Of a stretch of 64,000 nt of DNA, positions 36,001 through 64,000 are shown piece after piece. The stretch's first letter is position 1, and the number at the start of each line of letters is the position of its first letter. This DNA is from Baylisascaris procyonis (lineage: Eukaryota; Nematoda; Chromadorea; Rhabditida; Ascarididae), in NCBI GenBank assembly GCA_037389465.1, contig JAZARR010000179.1:6538001-6602000 (forward strand). Reading direction: 5' to 3'. The notes beneath the pieces were generated by a model. It saw nothing but the letters and a program-made list of their open reading frames with translations. It was not told where the DNA came from and did no database searches. A program made the position numbers and the translations under genes.

Positions 36001-37394
36001 GGATAAAAAGTTATAATCCACTACTTTCCCGTGAGGGTAAAATTTACCCGTTGAATGTGGAATCGATTGATCAATGTAATATCCGCCGCCTAGAATGCGG
36101 GATATTTATGCTGCAATTGCAGTTTCACGTATTTATGCGCTTTTATTGGTTATTTTACAAAGGCGCATTAGAGTGATTTCACATCTTTGCCATTTTATCT
36201 AATTCAACTTCGAAATCAATAAAGCCGTATCGATTCGATGGCTATAGTCTAAACTCCCCCCCCCCCCACCCAAAATCTTTTTTCAAAGCTTATTATGATT
36301 TATCTCACATATAAGTTGCTAAGATCCTTGAAAATATCATCAAATTTCTCAACAACAATATTTAATAGCTAAGATGATATCATAGCTCAAAAACATTTAA
36401 TTGATCGATCCCTTCAATAGCTCAACTCCTTAGGGAAGCACATAATTGGGCATTATCGTCCATTCCATTGCATGATACGTACCTCTGTTAATATATCAGG
36501 TGATAAGCCGATTTTTTGAACGTTTTGTGATAAATTTTAAGGCCTTATATTTTGCTGTTGGGCAATTATTGCACATCCATTCATATGGCCAAACAACAAT
36601 TGCGTCTTTGGAATGCTGCCAAATCCACAGAGCTCAAATATATCCACAGGCATTGTCGATCATAAAACTCCTCATCTGTGATATGAAAGTGACTTTAGAT
36701 TGTAGTATCAAATAATAGCTTCTTTCTGGATTATCATTCATTTATTCGATTCCTTTTCTTCTATTAATATATAAGATGAGTGAATATTAATCAAAACGTT
36801 CAATTATATATAAATGTTTTAGATAAATCGGTCTAAGTTTTTTTTTTCTGAAAGAATTTTCTCACTCAAACGGTTGTAACAATTTTTAATTGTGCAAGAT
36901 TTCTGAACGATGCTATTCGGTGCTTTTTTTTTCTGTCAATCACTTTATTAATACAAGAAATTCGCTTTTATGCCAAGATAGTGAGAGGAAATCTTTTTCT
37001 TTTTCGAAGGAAACTTGAACAAATTCCTTGCTTATTAAAGCGCCTTTTTCCACATAATTCCAGCGGTATTGATGGATATTATTTCAAATTCATTGAAAAT
37101 TTTTTTGTCACCCATAATTTTATACGATATTTCAAAATTTCTAAGCGCATTTTGGCAAATTTATTTCAATTTTATGTGCATTTATATATTTATCTATCTA
37201 ATACTTGCTATTCGATAGCCGTTGAAGTTATATAAAGGAAAAGTTTAGTCCTTGATTTCATTCTTTTACGTTAATCCATTAACATGGGGCGATGGATCCA
37301 TAAATATTTAAATTTACAAAAAAAAAACTGAATATGTTTTATATTATTCTATTCATAAATGAACGAACAGGACTACTAAGATTATCTTTTCGCT
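33036..37394. other. No gene recognised
   Basis: AT-rich sequence. Frames such as 35269-35493 plus, 35598-35876 minus, 36500-36715 plus and 36981-37235 plus lack recognisable motifs, coding-like codon use or paired splice sites. The 34960-35260 stretch is low-complexity, rich in AGTAGTAATA-like words. A C-run lies near 36256. Confidence 0.5.
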
Positions 37395-38850
37395 TATGAT
37401 TCTTGAGATTAAATTTTCGGCAGATGGGCACCTCCATCGATCCCAAGTTAAATTTTCGGGCAGGGTAGGCACCTCCATCGATTCACGAGGCTAGATTTTC
37501 GGGTAGGTGGGCACCTCCACTGATTCCCGAGGTTAAATTTTTGGGCAAGTAGGCCCCTCCGTCGATTCCGGAGGTTATATTGGCACATGGGCACCTCCAC
37601 TGATTCCCAAGGCAAAATTTTGGGGCAATTGGGCACCTCTATCGATTCCTGAGGCTAAATTTTCGAGCAGTAGGCCCCTCCGTCGATTCCGGAGGTTATA
37701 TTGGCACATGGGCACCTCCACTGATTCCCAAAGCAAAATTTTGGGGCAATTGGGCACCTCCATCGATTCCCGAGGCTAAATTTTCGAGCAGTAGGCCTCT
37801 CCTTCGATTCCGGAGGTTATATTGGCAGGTGGGCACCTCCACTGATTCCCAAGGCAAAATTTTGGGGCAATTGGGCACCTCCATCGATTCCCGAGGCTAA
37901 ATTTTCGAGCAGTAGGCCTCTCCTTCGATTCCGGAGGTTATATTGGCAGATGGGCACCTCCATCGATTCCCGAAGCTAAATTTTCGGGCAGGTAGGACCC
38001 TCCGTCGATTCCGGAGGTTATATTGGTAGATGGGCACCTCCACCTATTCCCGAGGTTAAATTTTCGGGCAATTGAGCACCTCCATTGATTCTTGAGGCTA
38101 AGTTTTCGGGCAATTGGGCACCTCCGTCGATTCCCGAGGTTAAATTTTCGAGCAGTAGGCCTCTCCGTCGATTCCGGAGGTTATATTGGCAGATGGACAC
38201 CTCCACCGATTCCCGAGGTTAAATTTTCAGGCAATTGAGCACCACTGATTCCCGAGGTTAAATTTTCGGGCAACTGAGCACCACTGATTCCCGAGGTTAA
38301 ATTTTTGGGCAGGGTACGCACCTCTTTCGATTCCCGAGACTAAATTTTCGAGCAGATGGGCACCTCCGTCGATTCCCGAGGTTAAATTTTCGAGCAGTAG
38401 GCCTCTCCGTCGATTCCGGAGGTTATATTGGCAGATGGGCACCTCCGCCGATTCCCGAGGCTAAATTTTCGGGCAGGTGGGCATCTCCACTGATTCCCGA
38501 GGTTAAATTTTGGGCAGGTAGGCCCCCCTTGATTCTGGAGGTTATATTGGCAAATGGGCACCTCCACCGATTCCCGATGTTAAATTTTCGGGCAGTTGAG
38601 CACCACTGATTCCTGAGGTTAAATTTTTGGGCAGGGTAGGCACCTCTATCGATTCCGAGGCTAAATTTTCGAGCAGATGTGCACCTCCATCGATTCCCGA
38701 GGTTAAATTTTCGAGCAGTAGGCCTCTCCGTCGATTCCGGAGGTTATATTGGCAGATGGGCACCTCCACCAATTCCCGAGGTTAAGTTTTTGGGCAGGGT
38801 AGGCACCTCTGTCGATTCCGGACGCTAAATTTTCGGGCAAATAGGCTTAA
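37395..38850. repeat. ~40-bp minisatellite with a higher-order pattern
   Basis: Tandem units of about 38-42 bp built around CACCTCCATCGATTCCCGAG then GTTAAATTTTCGGGCAG. A second unit type (CCTCTCCGTCGATTCCGGAG, GTTATATTGGCAGATGGG) recurs regularly, giving a higher-order unit near 121 bp (for example 37575 to 37696). All minus-strand open frames here encode the repeat only. A solitary degenerate unit sits at about 39159-39195. Confidence 0.93.
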
Positions 38851-41710
38851 ACATATTCATTTATAGACACAATTCACTTGATGCATCTTTGCAAAGCAAA
38901 TTTGCAAGAGCGCATATAAAAGCGTTTTTTTTTTTGTTAAAAATATATGTTATCGATCGAATCGATTGGTTGTGTTTATGTTATTGTTTGCTGATCGCTT
39001 ATGAAACGAACTGCTCAAGTGTGAGCGGAATATAGGAGCGCATATAGCACTAACTCCTTTGGCATATCTCTCTCACTTGCGCCAGTTGACGTCACATTAA
39101 CATCTGAAGTGAATTGTTGAACAATCGAAATCTTCCGATTCCGGCTTTAGTAACTCTAGCTCCAGCGATTCCCGAGGTCCAGTTATCGGGTAGATTGTTG
39201 AATGATGGAAATCTTTCATTGACAATTTTAAGCATCAATCATTTGCTTCAAAAAAAAAAAAAAAAAAATTAATCTTATAATGGAAAAATTACTCAAGCAA
39301 GTAACCTATCTGATCGTAGCAGTATTTTTAAATTTGTTGTTAACAATTCCGCCCCCCCCCCTCCCTCCTTTTATTATTCAAAATTAAAGGGGAATACAGA
39401 TTGCCAATCGTTATTGTAATATGTCGCGATGGGCAAAAAAATTTTGAAATTTTTTTTTGTGCACTGATATCTGGTGGATATGATTTTGGAAATAATCCTC
39501 TATAAGAGACGGAATTTGAATGGCATCCCGCATAATTGAAACGAAAACCTATGTATAACATAAGGATAAACCAAGAGAGAGTATGAGCACCTTAATATTA
39601 AGTAAGTATATTAATATATGTAAATAGAACATTAGAGAGAGGGAGAGAGAGGAGGGGATGAAACGAGAAAGAATGCTATCGAAAATCGTTAAGCAAGAGA
39701 AATGTAAATTATTAGGCTATAGTCAATAAGAAGGCTACTTCTATAAGTGTAATACTCTTCATAACAGTCGATACGATCATATCATCTCAAAATAATCGAC
39801 GAAGTAGTTTAAAGCATAGTTATGAGGTATTTTGGTGCTGTAGAGGGGGATATCAATCACTACAACGTAACAAGTGGAGGTTATTGCTCTAAATGGTACC
39901 AGTAATTGTTTATTTAATAGTATCGAAAAATTTCCTTTAAAAAATCGTTTATATCAATGTGAAAAAAAAAAGAGAGATTATTTATTGAAATGTATATTTT
40001 TGTTTTCTAATTTTATATTAATATCCACTAATGCTTTTTTATGACGTTTTAAGTTTATCATTTACTCTTAATGATATGCTTTACGACCCAAATGAAGAAA
40101 ATTAACATCGATGAATGTCTATAATGCTCTTAGAAAGGTGTTAAGTTTTTAAGATGTTTTATGCGAATCTTGTGTTTCAACTCATCTAATGCTCTTAATT
40201 TTCATCACTAATCACTTGCTAAAGGAAATATGGTGAAAATATCGCTATGGAAATAGCATTTAATGGATCCATCTATCGTAATCATTCGTTAACATTAGTG
40301 GAATATAGGTCGCTATGGATACTAACTGATGAGCGATAGATACTTGAAATGGATTGAAAATCAACTATACATTCGATGAGTGATTTCTTTTGCTCATCTT
40401 AGAGTTGATAAATTCATTCCAACCGGCTGCTCTATCTTCTCTCAAAATTTATTCACTATATTTAAACTTTTTCAATTCATTGAATTCTCAGTTTTTAAAT
40501 GTTAAATACTTATAGAAAGCTTTCCGATAGTAAAATGCGCCCTATTAAATGTAAACTTTTAGGGTGCCAATTTATTTCAGTAAATATTTTTAGTTCGTAA
40601 TGTTCAAAATAGTTTAATTTCTTAAGTATTTTGAGCAAAATTGTTTAATTAAGTATGCGAAGTTTCTTTGAAGTTTTTTCTTTTCCTTTCTATTTTTACT
40701 CTTGAAAGTAAACTGAGAAATCTACGATTCGTTGATGAATATTTATATGAGAAGAAAAAATTGATACAACGATGTGAAGCATTAATTTTTGAAAAAGAAT
40801 GGCGATAAGTCCAGGATCTATACAGGTAATTTATGCAAATAAAATGATCAATATTGGAATGAGACGCATATGTGCAATTGTGAAAGCTTATTTGCGAAAA
40901 AAAAACGAGTGAATAAATAAAAAAATTTGAATTTTATTTCCGTATTTTCAAAATGGAATCTATTTAGGTAGGATAGAAAGGACGCGGGTTACCTTTTGAA
41001 GGTAATAAAAGGAGGCAAATTTGCAATAAGTGAAGTTTTTATTCAAATATTTAAAAAAAAGCAATTTTCAGTCGCCTATTACTTATGAAAGGCCGAACTT
41101 TAGTGATACAAGTTAATAATGACGTCATTGGCAATATATCGTGCTTCATTTAGTTTACTACAATGAATTACAATTTCATTGAGGAAGGTTTTGCTGGATC
41201 ATTAAGCACCAGTGTGGACGAGTATAGATAGCTTTAGCTATAGATAAACTCCATAAAAGCAGAATTTTTATGGTAGTGTAGAATGAGATGGTAGAAAACG
41301 GGTCGTTTTTTTTAATGAAACTTTCGTCCAATCTCCATCAATTTCAAGACGATTTTCTGAGTGTTACGGAGTGTGTATTGCCTAGGTAGTTTAGTCAATA
41401 GTTTAAGTCCATCTTTAAATTATTATCCATCATACTGGATCTGATAAATCTATATCTCCCCTCTTTTTGCGTCTTCAAATATGCTTATTTTTCACTATTC
41501 TTTCACTATTCCATGTTGTGGATGTAATACTATACTATATCTGGAAAAGATTCAAATATGTAATGCTTGGATAGTATGATATATTATATAAGGCCGTGAA
41601 ATTTAGTACTTGTTAAGTATTTGTTAAGCATTGACTACAATGCGTTTATGCAAATTATATAAATATAAAAATATAGACTCAAATATACAAGTATAGTACC
41701 CATGGCATAT
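38851..41710. other. No gene recognised; upstream region of the exchanger gene
   Basis: AT-rich, with A/C homopolymer runs (39250-39268, 39350-39362) and a GA-rich patch (39633-39650). No promoter motif can be assigned from sequence alone. An upstream 5' exon, if any, was not identified. Confidence 0.45.
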
Positions 41711-41720
41711 TTCATTTCAG
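41711..41720 (+). promoter_or_regulatory. 3' splice acceptor upstream of the start codon (likely trans-splice site)
   Basis: TTCATTTCAG ends 12 bases before the first ATG of the exchanger. It is a good match to the nematode TTTTCAG acceptor. Its closeness to the ATG is typical of spliced-leader addition, but a conventional 5' untranslated exon upstream would give the same signal. Confidence 0.6.
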
Positions 41721-41732
41721 CTATTCACGGCG

Positions 41733-58310
<16,578 letters not shown>

Positions 58311-58554
58311 TATCAATTATGAAGGGTAAAAAAAAGGTTCTTGGTTGGAGTTGAGTTGGAGGCCTCGAGATCAGATGCATAACAGGGCCTCTTGTGGATT
58401 TCCAAGTTGGGAGGCTCAGAGAGGGCTTCGAACGAAGCCCTGGACCATACCCCTATTCATATATTTTACGTATGAGTCTACCCTAGCTCTTAGTCTTAGG
58501 AATATTGCGGCTCACTCATCGATTTGGGCGACTTGAACGATGAGTGTTGACGTA

Positions 58555-58624
58555 AATAAAGGGTTGAAGCACTTTGACAAATCAAATTCGCCTGGCAATC
58601 ACCTAGGAATGACCTGGAAATAAA
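58555..58624 (+). promoter_or_regulatory. Poly(A) signals of the exchanger gene
   Basis: AATAAA occurs at 58555-58560 and again at 58619-58624, about 245 and 310 bases after the stop codon. Either could serve as the cleavage signal. Confidence 0.5.
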
Positions 58625-60957
<2,333 letters not shown>

Positions 60958-61790
60958 AAAAGTTGCTTGGCCAATAAAAGTTGCCTGGCCAGCAAAAGTT
61001 GCTTGGCCAACAAAAGTTGTTTGGCCAATAAAAGTTTCTTGGCCAACAAAAGTTGCTTGGCCACGAAAGTTGCATGGCCAACAAAAGTTGTTTAGCCAAT
61101 AAAAGTTTCTTGGCCAACAAAAGTTGCTTGGCCAACAAAAGTTGCTTGGCCAGCAAAAGTTGCTTGGCCACGAAAGTTGCATGGCCAACAAAAGTTGTTT
61201 AGCCAATAAAAGTTTCTTGGCCAACAAAAGTTGCTTGGCCAACGAAAGTTGCTTGGCCAACGAAAGTTGCTTGGCCAGCAAAAGTTGCTTGGCCACGAAA
61301 GTTGCTTGGCCAACAAAAGTTGCTTTACCAACAGAAGTTGTTTGGCCAATAAAAGTTTCTTGGCCAACAGAAGTTCCTTAGCCAACAAAAGTTTCTTAGC
61401 CAACAAGAGTTGCTTGGCCAGCAAAAATTCCTTGGCCAGAAAAAGTTGCCTTTTCCAATAAAAGTCCCTTTGCCAACGAAAGTTGCTTGGCCAGAAAAAA
61501 TTCCTTGGCCAGAAAAAGTTGCCTTTTCCGATAAAAGTCGCTTGGTCAATAAAGGTTGCTTGGCCAACAAAAGTGCCTTGGCCAACAAAAGCTGCTTTGC
61601 CAAAAAAGTCGCCTGGCCAATAAAAGTTGCTTGCCAAAAAAGTCGCCTGGCCAATAAAAGTTGCTTGGCCAACAAAGGTTCCTTGGCCAAAAAAAAGTTC
61701 CTTGGCCAACAAAAGTGTTGGCCAACAAAAGCTGCTTTGCCAACAAAAGTTGCTTGGGCTTGGCCAACAAGTTGCTTGTTTTGTTGCCTT
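60958..61790. repeat. 18-bp minisatellite, about 46 copies
   Basis: Unit TTGGCCAACAAAAGTTGC with scattered substitutions. Since 18 is a multiple of 3 and the unit lacks stops in most frames, long repeat-peptide frames (AKQLLL and LANKSC types) open on both strands. The central part (61430-61760) is more diverged. Not a gene. Confidence 0.93.
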
Positions 61791-61949
61791 TAATAGGTTG
61801 TTCATATATTTATCTCTTTGCTATACGATGAATGTCTTCGTCTTATCTGTTTTCTAATCCAATTGCAGTTTCTTTAATTATATTCTAATCTTTATTCACC
61901 TAATTTAGGTGACTAATTGCTCGTTTATTTGTATTATTTGATTTTATAG

Positions 61950-62039
61950 GTATCGCGCACGTCTATCGTCCTGTCCGAAGAAAATAGTGCGAGATCGTTC
62001 GACGGTACTATCGTCGTGGAGCGGTTTTTTTTAACTTAA
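61950..62039 (+). CDS. Candidate terminal exon of an unidentified gene
   Basis: Follows acceptor GATTTTATAG and is GC-richer than its flanks. Two frames are open to nearby stops (VSRTSIVLSEENSARSF and so on, or YRARLSSCPKKIVRDRS and so on). AATAAA signals follow at about 62120-62130. No upstream exons were recognised, so the product is unknown and it could be chance. Confidence 0.25.
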   Translation, partial: VSRTSIVLSEENSARSFDGTIVVERFFLT

Positions 62040-62119
62040 GAACCCTTCATAACTGATGGTGAAAGGTCGAGTCAATACTATGGATAGGTCAAGTTCTTGA
62101 GGTCGAGCTCATTTCCCGA

Positions 62120-62130
62120 AAATAAATAAA
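62120..62130 (+). promoter_or_regulatory. Poly(A) signals, AATAAATAAA
   Basis: Overlapping AATAAA hexamers about 80-90 bases after the candidate terminal exon and about 80 bases before a TTTCAG acceptor. This spacing resembles nematode intercistronic regions. Confidence 0.35.
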
Positions 62131-62198
62131 TCATTTTGCGCTATTGCATTTATCGTTATCGGAAAATGCGAATACTTAGAGTGAGACAATAGTGTCGC

Positions 62199-62208
62199 TT
62201 ACTTTCAG
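62199..62208 (+). promoter_or_regulatory. Candidate trans-splice acceptor
   Basis: TTACTTTCAG, 112 bases upstream of the candidate start codon at 62321. It could receive a spliced leader or close an ordinary 5' intron. Confidence 0.35.
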
Positions 62209-62320
62209 TTTTGACAACACGTTTGTTGAGTTTTTCGAATTGGCGCTGATTTCTATTACTCGATTTTTCTACGAAGAAATTTTCGAAAATATTGCTGAAG
62301 AGAGAAATTGAAACGAGTCG

Positions 62321-62383
62321 ATGTTTATATACGATCAAACAACGCTTCCACGTTACGGTATTCATGCACCGGAATTGAATAAG
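62321..62383 (+). CDS. Candidate first exon of an unidentified gene
   Basis: ATG with an in-frame TGA just upstream, then 21 codons (MFIYDQTTLPRYGIHAPELN, K) to a donor AAG|GTTAGC in phase 0. The peptide looks like genuine protein sequence, but I do not recognise it. Confidence 0.4.
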
Positions 62384-62978
62384 GTTAGCTTTTTGTGATT
62401 GTGCTTCAATTATTCCACTTATTCGATATCTCGTTGATCAATTAACACTTGTTTTTATGTGTTTTTTAGTAAGGCCTAGAAAGTGGGTATAAGTTCTGAT
62501 ATACTGGCAATTTTTGTATACTAATTTCTGGTGTGCAGAGATGGGCATTCTACAGATCGATAATTTCTAGACAAAGAGCGGTGTATTTCTTGGGCAGAAA
62601 AATTTCTGGGTTATTACTTGCTTCAAAAATATTAAAGATATGTTGATTTCGGGATTATTCACTTCACTTAGTAAATTGTTCTTGAATTAAAGCCATAATT
62701 TTTTTTTTCAAGCTAACATTTAATTTTCGAGGAAATTATTCAAATAATCTAATATTTGACTAGATTCTTTCACTGATAATTCGAATAAAACGACCGATAT
62801 CTTTATAATTTATATAATTTTGCTTTTTATGTATTACCTCTTTCTTGTCTTCTTAATTTTACTGCTTTATACCAAGATTGATAAGTTTGGTAATTCCTAA
62901 CAAGTGATAAGTGATTATTGGTTTATTGAAGGTTTATTGACCATTATTTCACTGGCCAATTTTGTTATTTTTTTGTAG

Positions 62979-63335
62979 TTGGAATCGCCTGATATCGCCT
63001 TGATGATTGGTTTGTTTAGGCTAGTTGAAGTGTTTGCTTTACGTCTCACAAATGTTCTGCGTATTTTTTGCATGAAATATGTGTATAGAGTATGTGAAAT
63101 ATTATTCGTTGTTTTCTTAAATGATTATCTTTTCCATTTTTCTGGTAATATAATAAGATCGTCTTTCGTGAATGAGATCTTTCAGGTTTCCTATATAGGA
63201 TTATTGTTTATTTTCAGGAACTGTTGGTTAATAAACGACACCCTCAACGATGGTACGACATTGGTTTTGTATACGAATGGTAGACGAATGTATCGGTCGG
63301 TATCTGGAGACGTGCAATGCACTATCAGCGAAAGT
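62979..63335 (+). CDS. Candidate downstream exons of the same unidentified gene (partial)
   Basis: Acceptor TTTTTTTGTAG at 62978 opens a phase-0 frame, LESPDIALMIGLFRLVEVFA, that fits the 62321 exon. A second acceptor TTATTTTCAG at 63217 starts GC-richer sequence, open as ELLVNKRHPQRWYDIGF in one phase and as NCWLINDTLNDGTTLVLY in another, the latter reaching a strong donor GAAA|GTATGT at 63335. I could not settle the donor of the first piece, so the exact join is open. The frame from 62979 also stays open without splicing to 63500. The gene probably continues past the window. Confidence 0.35.
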
Positions 63336-63500
63336 ATGTTTTCCGTTTCGAATTATTGTGAAAATGCGATTTTTACTTTGTTTATGAGAAAAAACGTTTG
63401 CGCATTTATTGTTTGCGTTGCATTAATTAATCGTATAATAAAAGAACTCTTCCCACCAGTGAATTTATCGAATATTGAAGGTAGAAAGGGGCGTTTTTGA

Positions 63501-64000
63501 GTGTTTTTTGATTTTTTTGATTAAAAGATTTTCTGATTTTGACTACTTGTCGTTTTTCTTATGCGTAATATTATCACAAATTAACGTTGATTATACCTTC
63601 GGAACATTATTAGCCGTGTTGTTCTTTATAGGGATGGTTTTACCCACAAGTAAACTTTACTGATTAATAGATGCCTAGAAATGACCTCTACTGTCAGAGG
63701 TATCATGGAGAAACTTTGGAAAATATTGTTAAGGGCAAGCGAATTGCTGATTTCGTACGCTAATGGTTACTAAACATCGGTGAGGTCTGAAAGATGAGAC
63801 GGATGTTGGCTAGAGGATAAAAGGGGGCAGTGCTAATGTGTTCAGCAAATCGCCTTACAATAACCCGAGATCTCAAGTGATTTATGAATGCATCTAAAGG
63901 GGTGTCGGATTATTGCGGCTTTTCTAGTGACCATCTTGGAATTCGTTGAAACTATCACTTCTCTAACTCGAGATTGTTCGTATAACCCAATATCTAAATT
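63501..64000. other. No feature recognised up to the window end
   Basis: AT-rich. A 62-codon frame (63475-63663) is hydrophobic but unsupported by motifs. This is probably intron or 3' part of the gene starting at 62321. Confidence 0.4.

Noticed and set aside
61092..61805. 237-codon minus-strand and overlapping plus-strand frames (AKQLLL/LANKSC repeats)
   Set aside because: Produced by the stop-poor 18-bp tandem unit on both strands, with no start context, splice context or non-repeat domain.

Overview
The window looks like nuclear DNA of a nematode, tentatively a strongylid-type (clade V) worm. The evidence is an AT-rich composition, a large gene cut by many GT-AG introns with TTTCAG-type acceptors, a 3' splice acceptor only 12 nt upstream of a start codon (as expected for spliced-leader trans-splicing), and abundant mini- and microsatellites. 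No bacterial, phage or CRISPR features are present. Species is not determined.

Layout. (1) 1-27945 is a hierarchical satellite domain. Arrays of a ~67-bp unit (1-1108, 2846-7227, 10313-16312, 18271-25746) flip strand again and again through two conserved junction types. Four same-direction composite linkers interrupt them (starting at 1109, 7228, 16313, 25747). The first three linkers are each followed by a 28-bp minisatellite that also inverts. Linkers 1 and 3 lack an internal ~1.2-kb module that linkers 2 and 4 keep, and copy 3 is a patchwork of copies 1 and 2. (2) 27946-41720 is largely gene-poor: candidate dispersed repeats, an inverted relic of the linker module, (TA)n tracts, a ~40-bp minisatellite at 37395-38850 and one weak exon candidate. 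(3) 41733-58310 holds the one clear protein gene, a complete K+-dependent Na+/Ca2+ exchanger (NCKX/SLC24 family). I assembled it by hand as 15 exons whose phases all agree and which encode 712 residues. Its introns carry an antisense tRNA-Pro(UGG), a retroelement 3' end, a 2.9-kb 29-bp VNTR and several smaller repeats. (4) 58311-64000 holds the gene's 3' flank, a (TA)n tract, an 18-bp minisatellite, a candidate terminal exon with a poly(A) signal, and the candidate 5' end of another plus-strand gene that may run past the window edge.

The exchanger would use Na+ and K+ gradients to export Ca2+ across a membrane; both alpha repeats and their acidic residues are intact. The most unusual part of the window is the left 28 kb: transcripts through the strand-flipping satellite would fold into long double-stranded RNA, and its linkers contain a conserved block that resembles the 3' end of an Sm-class RNA.
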